NCBI GenBank assembly: GCA_045642025.1
Contig: JAZUIB010000003.1
Span: 1 to 27,599 of the forward strand
DNA from: Equadaptatus sp045642025
GTDB lineage: Bacteria > Synergistota > Synergistia > Synergistales > Synergistaceae
DNA length: 27,599 nucleotides
Reading direction: 5' to 3'
Both the position numbers and the translations under genes were made by a program. Shown here in pieces: positions 22,477-27,599 of this stretch; position 1 is the first letter of the stretch; each line of letters opens with the position of its first letter. The notes below the pieces were generated by a model. It did not search any database and was not told where the DNA came from. It saw nothing but the letters and a program-made list of their open reading frames with translations.

Positions 22477-24477
22477 TTAGCCGCTGATTTTAGCGAACTG
22501 TGTTTCGTTTCTGAGCGGTTTAAAATCTGTACCGTTTGCGTCGTAGAATTTTCCGAAAAATTCAACATACTGCAGACGAAGCGGATGTATAAATGCGCCA
22601 AGAAGGTTGACCGCTATGCTGAAGCCGTGTCCGAAAATGAACAGCGCTATTGCAAGCGGAATGCCTATAAACCTCATAGGTGCTATCAAATTGCAAAGCA
22701 GATTGATAACAAGACCAACCGCCGCAGAGCCCAGCCCAAGCGCAAGAAGTCTGCTGTAGCTGAGAACATCTCCAAGATAGCCGGTAACATCGTAAAGGCT
22801 CATGATACCTGAAAATGCCTTTCCGAAAATTGTCGGTTTTGACCTTCCCTGTGTACAGACAAGAAGCAGCGCGCCGCCGATTGCGAGAATTTTTGACACA
22901 AGCGAAAGCGACGCGGGGAGTTTTCCTGACATTGTAAGACCTGTCATAACAAGCCCTACAAGGAAAAGTATCCAGCCCCCCTGGTCTGCGACAGCGGCAA
23001 ATTTGTCGCCGTTTTTCCAGTTCATGAAGAATGCCAAGCATACGCCAAAAATGACCTGAACGAAACCAAGAATGAGCGATATTGTAAGAAGTGTCATCGG
23101 GTCATTCATAGGGTCAAGCAACTGGCATTTTTTCGCAAGCGGCACTATAGGTTTCATAAAACCGAACGCTGTTATCGCGTCTCCGAAGAAAGAACCGGAT
23201 ATGACACCAAAAATTACCGTGCATATCATGCCGACAAAGAGCATAATGAAGAATTTGCGAAGTGTCGGCGAAAGTTTGTAGCGAACAAGATAATAACCGA
23301 AGAAGGCGGACAAAATGAGCCCGTATCCTGCGTCACCGAAGCACATACCAAGGAACAGGAAGAAGAAAGGCGCCATAACTGTAGTGGGGTCTACAGCGCC
23401 GTAGGTGGGTGTTCCGTACATAAGCGTAAGAGGCTCAAGAGAATTCGACCAGCCTGGGTTTTTGAGCAGTGTCGGAGCGTTTTCACCCTCATCAGGCTCA
23501 ATTTCGGCAAAGTCTGTGGCAGCTTCGTATTCTTTGAACAGAACTTCAACCTCGGCAAAGCGTTCCCTTGGAATCCAGAGATCCCAAATAAGTACGTTAT
23601 CCGTAGGTTCGCCTTCAAGCGCCGCAACAGCCCTGTCGCGAAGAATAGTCAGGTGGTCGCAGTTAAGACGCGCGTGGGCAAGATATTCGTCTGCCCTTTC
23701 AGTAAGTTCTTCCTGAATTTTTGCATCTTTCTTCTCAAGCACTGTGATTTCCGCTTCAATCTTCGCTTTTTCAACAAGTGCCTCACTCTTGAATTCGCGG
23801 GCAACTTCAACTTTTGTAAGACCAAATTCAGAAGCGGTATCACGCAGCTTTTCTGCGTCACTCTGTCTGCAGAGCACAGTGCAAAGACACGCGGCTTCTT
23901 TCACGTCTCCCGCATAATGCTTAAATTCGACTAAACTGCCGAATTCCGCATTCAGTTTCTCTTCCAAGGCACCGACAACATTTGCCGGAACAGCATAGAT
24001 ACTTCCGGTGATTTCTTCAGTTCCCGCCGTAAAAAGTTCAAGCGGATATTCAATTTTTTCCAGCGCGGAAAGCTGTACGACCTGAGCTTTCAGCTTTGCA
24101 AGTTCTGAACGCAGTTCCGTGCTTTCTTTTTCTTTTTGGCGCAGCCATGCAACCTGCGACACAAATTTGTGCTGATTTGTCTTTTCAGAAAGTTCGCCAA
24201 GCGTCATCTGCGGAATGTCTCCGAGCATTTTTGCCATACCGCCCGTTTTGTTCTGTTCGAACGGTTCGAGTACTCTGCATACGAATTTCGCATCGGCAAG
24301 AGTTTCTTCTGTCAGTTTCAACTTCGTACGAAGCGCTTTAGCAATGTCACCGTCTTTAAGTTCGCCTGATTTTGAAACAAACTGACAGCAGCCTAAATTC
24401 TGAATTTTCTGGGACAACTCGGCAGCTACTGATTTGTGCACGGCAGCCCTAGCCTTGCACATTCTAGCGAGTGCCAT
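22477..24477 (-). CDS. ntpI: V-type ATPase subunit I (a-type stator)
   Basis: The 666-residue stator channels ions to the rotor. The N-terminal half is soluble with coiled coil (about 200-280), and the C-terminal half has seven or eight membrane helices. Two arginines needed for ion transfer are present: Arg576 in LSYSRLLALGL and Arg634 in HPLRLQYVEFFGKFY, near E. hirae Arg573 and Arg629. MCFGDAGYGLILSAFFGYYL in the first helix region is also typical. The start overlaps the end of the ntpF gene by 14 bases. Length is normal. Confidence 0.96.
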   Translation of the reverse strand: MALARMCKARAAVHKSVAAELSQKIQNLGCCQFVSKSGELKDGDIAKALRTKLKLTEETLADAKFVCRVLEPFEQNKTGGMAKMLGDIPQMTLGELSEKTNQHKFVSQVAWLRQKEKESTELRSELAKLKAQVVQLSALEKIEYPLELFTAGTEEITGSIYAVPANVVGALEEKLNAEFGSLVEFKHYAGDVKEAACLCTVLCRQSDAEKLRDTASEFGLTKVEVAREFKSEALVEKAKIEAEITVLEKKDAKIQEELTERADEYLAHARLNCDHLTILRDRAVAALEGEPTDNVLIWDLWIPRERFAEVEVLFKEYEAATDFAEIEPDEGENAPTLLKNPGWSNSLEPLTLMYGTPTYGAVDPTTVMAPFFFLFLGMCFGDAGYGLILSAFFGYYLVRYKLSPTLRKFFIMLFVGMICTVIFGVISGSFFGDAITAFGFMKPIVPLAKKCQLLDPMNDPMTLLTISLILGFVQVIFGVCLAFFMNWKNGDKFAAVADQGGWILFLVGLVMTGLTMSGKLPASLSLVSKILAIGGALLLVCTQGRSKPTIFGKAFSGIMSLYDVTGYLGDVLSYSRLLALGLGSAAVGLVINLLCNLIAPMRFIGIPLAIALFIFGHGFSIAVNLLGAFIHPLRLQYVEFFGKFYDANGTDFKPLRNETQFAKISG

Positions 24478-24793
24478 ACGTTGTTATCACCTCTTTGACC
24501 AGCCAGTCAGCTGCTGCCTTGACTGACGCTTTTTCTTTCTCATAGAAGGCATCTGCTTCTTCTTTGCCTTTTTTGAGAAGTTCGACTGCCTTGTCTTCAG
24601 CCTCTTTTTCGGCTGCCGCTATTGATTCACGCCACTGCCTGTGACATTCCTGCTTTGTTTTTTTCAAAGCCTGTTCCGAATCAACCTGTGCGGCAGCAAG
24701 CATTTTACCGGCTTCCGCTTTGGCATCAGCAACGATTTTCTTCGCTGCCTCTTCAAAATCTCTGATTTCCTGCGCCATATTCTCCGCCAACAT
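24464..24793 (-). CDS. ntpF: V-type ATPase subunit G/H (peripheral stalk)
   Basis: The 109-residue protein is one long coiled coil rich in Ala, Glu and Lys (EAAKKIVADAKAEAGKMLAA), the standard form of this stalk subunit, which pairs with subunit E. I take the ATG at 24793, because AAGGG lies eight bases upstream; GTG starts at 24802 or 24799 overlap that site. It is the first gene of the operon. The upstream 290 bases to the divergent flavin reductase gene hold no gene, and I see no confident promoter for this direction, though a TATAAG lies near 24830. Confidence 0.9.
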   Translation of the reverse strand: MLAENMAQEIRDFEEAAKKIVADAKAEAGKMLAAAQVDSEQALKKTKQECHRQWRESIAAAEKEAEDKAVELLKKGKEEADAFYEKEKASVKAAADWLVKEVITTYGTR

Positions 24794-25026
24794 ATTCACC
24801 ACCCTTCACAGTACAAAAAGTTTTACATCTTATACAATGGCATATTTTTCGATATTACCGACAACAGATTTGTATATACAGCAATAAAAACAAACTCATT
24901 CCGACATGTTTCACTCTTCACACTTCAATGCAACAAAAATAGTACAAAAGACAATTCCTATCCACAATCATTATACACTAAAAATATGACAATTGGGATA
25001 AATACGGTAAAATTTCTGCTAAAATT

Positions 25027-25057
25027 TTGTTACAAATAATATTCTTTTTTATATAAT
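25027..25057 (+). promoter_or_regulatory. Likely promoter of the flavin reductase gene
   Basis: A perfect TATAAT at 25052-25057 lies about 30 bases before the ATG. Upstream, TTGTTA (25027-25032) is 19 bases away and TTACAA (25030-25035) is 16 away, so the -35 is uncertain. Confidence 0.45.
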
Positions 25058-25087
25058 TAGCACATAAAGTTTACATGAGGTGATTAT

Positions 25088-25645
25088 ATGAAACAGACTT
25101 GGAAACCTGGTACACTTTTATATCCGCTGCCTGCAGTGCTTGTTTCTTGCGGCACGACCGAAGAACCAAACGCAATGACAGCGGCATGGACAGGCACTAT
25201 TTGCTCAGATCCTGTTATGGTTTACATTTCACTAAGACCCGAACGTTATTCTTATGGGATTATTGAAAAAAGCGGTGAATTTGTGATTAATCTGACAACA
25301 GAAAAACTTGCCAAAGCGACAGACTGGTGCGGGGTTAAATCAGGTCGTGACGGAAACAAATTCGTCCAAATGCACCTTACGCCCGAAACCTCATCTCAGC
25401 TTTCAGCACCACTGATCAAAGAAAGTCCTGTCAATATCGAATGCAAGGTTGAAAAAATAATTCCTCTCGGAAGCCACTCAATGTTTATTGGGCGCACGCT
25501 GGCCGTTGACGTTGAGGAAACACTATTGGATTCAAAAGGCAGGCTGCAGCTTGAAAAAGCCCATCTCCTTGCATACAGTCACGGTGAATATTTTGCACTC
25601 GGGAGAAAACTTGGAACTTTCGGCTGGACAGTTCGCAAAAAATAA
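25088..25645 (+). CDS. Flavin reductase-like FMN-binding protein
   Basis: The 185-residue protein is a split-barrel flavoprotein of the flavin reductase-like family, which binds FMN and often serves as an NAD(P)H:flavin oxidoreductase or an electron carrier in anaerobes. Family features are the opening PLPAVLVSCGTTEEPNAMTA, the AWTGTICSDPVMVYISLRPE segment that lines the flavin, FVINLTTEK, and a terminal HGEYFALGRKLGTFG. It has no partner domain, so its electron donor and acceptor are unknown. AGGTGA lies six bases before the ATG. It is divergent from the V-ATPase and followed by the small CxxC gene, 41 bases on. Confidence 0.9.
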   Translation: MKQTWKPGTLLYPLPAVLVSCGTTEEPNAMTAAWTGTICSDPVMVYISLRPERYSYGIIEKSGEFVINLTTEKLAKATDWCGVKSGRDGNKFVQMHLTPETSSQLSAPLIKESPVNIECKVEKIIPLGSHSMFIGRTLAVDVEETLLDSKGRLQLEKAHLLAYSHGEYFALGRKLGTFGWTVRKK

Positions 25646-25686
25646 TATTTAATAATTACAGGACAAATTGAAGGAGGAGTTTCCTG

Positions 25687-25830
25687 ATGCTGGTATGTGC
25701 CCTTTGCGGAAAAGTTCTGAAAGAATGCTGCGACATATTTTATGAAGCAGAAGACGAAAACGGCAAGTCCGTAGTAGTATGCGGCGAATGTGCTGCAGAA
25801 CACAATCTTGAATTTGAGGATGACGAATAA
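25687..25830 (+). CDS. 47-residue two-CxxC protein
   Basis: This short gene encodes a 47-residue acidic protein with CALCG near its start, CC at 14-15 and CGEC at 36-39, ending EFEDDE. The two CxxC pairs, about 30 residues apart, suggest a single zinc site. AAGGAGGA sits eight bases before the ATG, a strong site that supports translation. It shares the transcript with the flavin reductase and is followed by a perfect hairpin. I know no function; it could be a small zinc-finger adaptor or regulator. Confidence 0.75.
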   Translation: MLVCALCGKVLKECCDIFYEAEDENGKSVVVCGECAAEHNLEFEDDE

Positions 25831-25839
25831 TTAAACAAT

Positions 25840-25881
25840 GCGACAAAAAACGAAGGACAGCAGCCATTCGTTTTTTGTCGC
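25840..25881. terminator. Perfect 15-bp hairpin, shared terminator
   Basis: GCGACAAAAAACGAA (25840-25854) pairs fully with 25867-25881 around a 12-base loop, ten bases past the 47-codon gene. The right arm contains six T in a row. It also lies at the 3' end of the convergent pseudogene. Confidence 0.7.
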
Positions 25882-26692
25882 TTAATTTCAGTTGCCTCCG
25901 CGTCACAAACAACTGTTATATCGCTGTTTTGATATCTATAAAGCGGCACATTGCCAAACATAAACAAAACGTTGGAGAATTTTTGATGTCATTTCCAGCG
26001 ACAATTGATTGCAGCAGCGAATTTTGGTCTGCACGCATAATAAATTTTTTTGAATACTTTGCTTTTCAAAAGAGAAAAATGTGATGAGCAGTTTCATAAA
26101 CCCAACCTCCCCTAAAACTGCTCCATTAGCAGCATTTTCATTCGCTTCATTAGCTTGTCTCCCCTAAAAGAAATTTTCTGTCTCCGAACTCAAGTACTAC
26201 GACAAGAGACAAGTCATTTGAGACCATATCTATATATGGCTTGTGGTAAATTGTAACCTTTAGTTCACAGATTTAAATTTTGTTATTTCCTTCACTACAA
26301 CCCAATTTTTGAGAGATTCACAGCATTTGTCTGTAACGGTCAATATGTTTACATTTCGATTTATCTTAAGCTGTTTCATACACTTCCCCAACAGGACATT
26401 TGCCATAAATTTCCCTCTGTTCCCCAGATGTGCTCATTGTCATAGTGGCTCAGGATAGTGCATCGAGGCTACTCAAACCAAACCTTTCCTACAGTTCTGC
26501 ATGCGCACATCTATCGTTTCCACATAACCTGCATCAGTCATTAATATTGTGCTCAGCCTGTTGCGCTAAAATACAGCCACCTTTTCCGACATTGAAGAAA
26601 TTTATTATAAGTTTGTCCGACACCATAGCAGCTGCAGAACAAATAATTGCAACTGTCAATGCACACAAAACAGCCAAAGATATTCTTAGCAC
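25882..26692 (-). pseudogene. ComEC/Rec2-type metallo-beta-lactamase-fold pseudogene
   Basis: Joining three minus-strand frames gives a recognisable ComEC-like hydrolase. A signal peptide comes first (LRISLAVLCALTVAIICSAA, from GTG 26692). Then come IINFFNVGKGGCIL (a mutated DVGxGD motif), MTDAGYVETIDVRMQ and GLSSLDAL. The metal motif HYDNEH is at 26430-26447, within SHYDNEHIWGTEG. After it are PYIDMVSNDLSLVVVLEFGD with RKFLLG, the ACRPKFAAAI segment, and an end like NVPLYRYQNSDITVVCD. Several frameshifts and stops break it. Intact relatives are secreted or membrane nucleases or hydrolases. It lies directly after the tRNA terminator. Confidence 0.75.
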
Positions 26693-26731
26693 TCATTTAA
26701 TATTCAGTCAAAACACCTTCTGGCAAAATAT

Positions 26732-26757
26732 AAAAAAATCCGCGGATAACCGCGGAT
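26732..26757 (-). terminator. tRNA operon terminator
   Basis: A palindromic 8-bp stem (ATCCGCGG/CCGCGGAT) with a 4-base loop is followed on the minus strand by seven T and then ATATTTT. It lies nine bases past the tRNA-Met 3' end. Confidence 0.9.
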
Positions 26758-26765
26758 AAATTTCA

Positions 26766-26842
26766 TGGTGGCGCTGACTGGACTCGAACCGGTGACCGAT
26801 CGGGTATGAACCGATAGCTCTAGCCAACTGAGCTACAGCGCC
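26766..26842 (-). tRNA. tRNA-Met (CAT), elongator
   Basis: The 77-base gene folds as a full cloverleaf: acceptor GGCGCTG/CAGCGCC, anticodon stem ATCGG/CCGAT with CAT in the loop, T arm GGTTCGAGTCC, and an encoded CCA. The T stem has one C-A mismatch, in the same place as the A-C mismatch in E. coli elongator tRNA-Met. It lacks the initiator marks. A lysidine-modified Ile2 identity cannot be fully excluded. Confidence 0.92.
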
Positions 26843-26847
26843 ATATT

Positions 26848-26924
<77 letters not shown>

Positions 26925-26941
26925 ATTTACAAAACTCTCCT

Positions 26942-27027
26942 TGGTGCCGAGAGCGGGACTCGAACCCGCACGAACTTGCGTTCAGCGGATTTTAAGTCCG
27001 CAGTGTCTACCATTCCACCACCCCGGC
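26942..27027 (-). tRNA. tRNA-Leu (TAA)
   Basis: The 86-base gene has a class II long variable arm, acceptor GCCGGGG, anticodon loop CTTAAAA between GCGGA and TCCGC, T arm GGGTTCGAGTCCC, and an encoded CCA. It is the first gene of the operon. Confidence 0.96.
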
Positions 27028-27041
27028 GCTCAACGAAGAAG

Positions 27042-27069
27042 ATTATACCAAAAATTTATACTCCGTCAA
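27042..27069 (-). promoter_or_regulatory. tRNA operon promoter
   Basis: On the minus strand TTGACG (27064-27069) and TATAAT (27042-27047) are 16 bases apart. The transcript should start about eight bases before the tRNA-Leu 5' end, as is usual for stable RNA genes. Confidence 0.8.
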
Positions 27070-27309
27070 GTAGTTTTTGTCACCCGTTTTTTCTTCGCAC
27101 GGTGATTTCTTGCAAAACATTAGTTGATTTTTAAAATAATATTTAACTGTCATTCACTGCTAAAAACAGCATTTCATCCTGTAATGTCAATGCTCTATGT
27201 CGCATTTACGTTAAAATTAGAAATCTCGCCTCAGTTTTTTTTGTCTGAATTTTGCATTTGATATTTGTTTGGCTTTCCGTTTCTTCCTTCAAAAATCAGA
27301 GGGCTGTCC

Positions 27310-27424
27310 GCAGATTTATATATGGAGGGTGTTGTTAATTTTTGCAGAATTATTTATTTTTTTGTATCAAGCCGGTTGCTTTTTATACCATCTCGTTGCA
27401 GATTTATATATGGGAGGGTGTTGT
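27310..27424. repeat. Pair of 26-27 base direct repeats
   Basis: GCAGATTTATATATGG then AGGGTGTTGT occurs at 27310-27335 and again at 27398-27424, where one extra G is inserted. The copies are 88 bases apart, and the 62 bases between them are not repeated. Each holds a GGAGGG stretch that could be taken for a ribosome site, but no coding sequence follows either. Confidence 0.75.
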
Positions 27425-27434
27425 GAATAAAAAC

Positions 27435-27526
27435 CAATGACTGATAAAAAGCAATTACAAAAAAGTCAATGACTCAAAGAAACAATTACGAAAAACAATG
27501 ACTGAGAGAATAGATACAAAGAAAGG
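27435..27526. repeat. Three imperfect tandem units beginning CAATGACT
   Basis: Units start at 27435, 27467 and 27496, with periods of 32 and 29 bases. The first two share CAATGACT and CAATTAC in order; the third has diverged after the first eight bases. The strand is purine-rich and ends in AAGGAGAA. A weak 7-bp hairpin follows at 27529-27548. The rest of the stretch from 27070 to the window end shows no gene. Confidence 0.6.
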
Positions 27527-27599
27527 AGAATTGCGATAAACCGCAATTTTCATCCTAACAGCAAAATCAACCGTTTTCTGTTTTGTTTTCCTTGCTGCA

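Noticed and set aside
26430..26759. A 109-residue plus-strand open frame
   Set aside because: It is the complement of the ComEC-like pseudogene and runs into the tRNA terminator; the minus strand carries the meaningful motifs.
27310..27424. Possible CRISPR array
   Set aside because: Only two repeat copies, not palindromic, a 62-base spacer and no cas genes nearby.

Overview
The window looks like a chromosomal segment of an AT-leaning, anaerobic-type Firmicute. Three things point this way: a full V-type ATPase operon in the Enterococcus hirae ntp gene order, Shine-Dalgarno sites of the AAGGAGG type throughout, and a family of small secreted proteins resembling the surface-adhesin E family common in Negativicutes. 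Negativicutes (for example the Acidaminococcaceae) is my best guess; it is an inference, not something the sequence proves.

Layout. Positions 1-1847 hold small secreted proteins and decayed gene fragments at the left edge. From about 2.1 to 15.4 kb, all on the minus strand, is an unusual accessory locus. It starts at a near-consensus promoter (15367-15396) with an SPFH/virion-core-like protein ending in five zinc ribbons. Next come a four-helix membrane protein, then a long run of proteins built as zinc ribbon, then one membrane helix, then an outside module. The outside modules include SH3b, Sel1, an NADase-type glycan-binding domain and a TcaA-like C-terminal region. Mixed in are an L,D-transpeptidase, secreted double-SH3b proteins, a His-rich PDZ protein, two DUF805 proteins with C-terminal zinc ribbons and a GYF_2 protein. 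In all, eleven proteins carry at least fifteen ribbon units. A second transcription unit (promoter 4374-4401, terminator 2056-2077) carries the last four.

From 16.1 to 24.8 kb is the V-ATPase operon, read G(ntpF)-I-K-E-C-F(ntpG)-A-B-D. The proteolipid keeps every sodium-ligand position I can compare with E. hirae NtpK, so a Na+-coupled enzyme is likely. Divergent from it are a flavin reductase-like gene and a 47-residue two-CxxC protein. From 25.9 to 26.7 kb lies a previously open but now heavily frameshifted ComEC/Rec2-type metallo-beta-lactamase pseudogene. It is followed by a tRNA operon (Leu-TAA, initiator Met, elongator Met) with clear promoter and terminator. The right edge is non-coding, with two kinds of short direct repeat.

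How the parts may work together (inference): the ribbon proteins share a cytoplasmic N-terminal tag-like zinc ribbon and put different wall- or glycan-binding modules outside. The SPFH protein with its ribbon array could be the scaffold that gathers them, giving a cell-envelope sensing or remodelling assembly. This recalls Bacillus YdjI with its zinc-ribbon membrane partners, but is much larger. Decayed genes at 2-250, 929-1066, 1122-1414, 4431-4690, 15671-16030 and 25882-26692 show that the surroundings of the locus are in active turnover.
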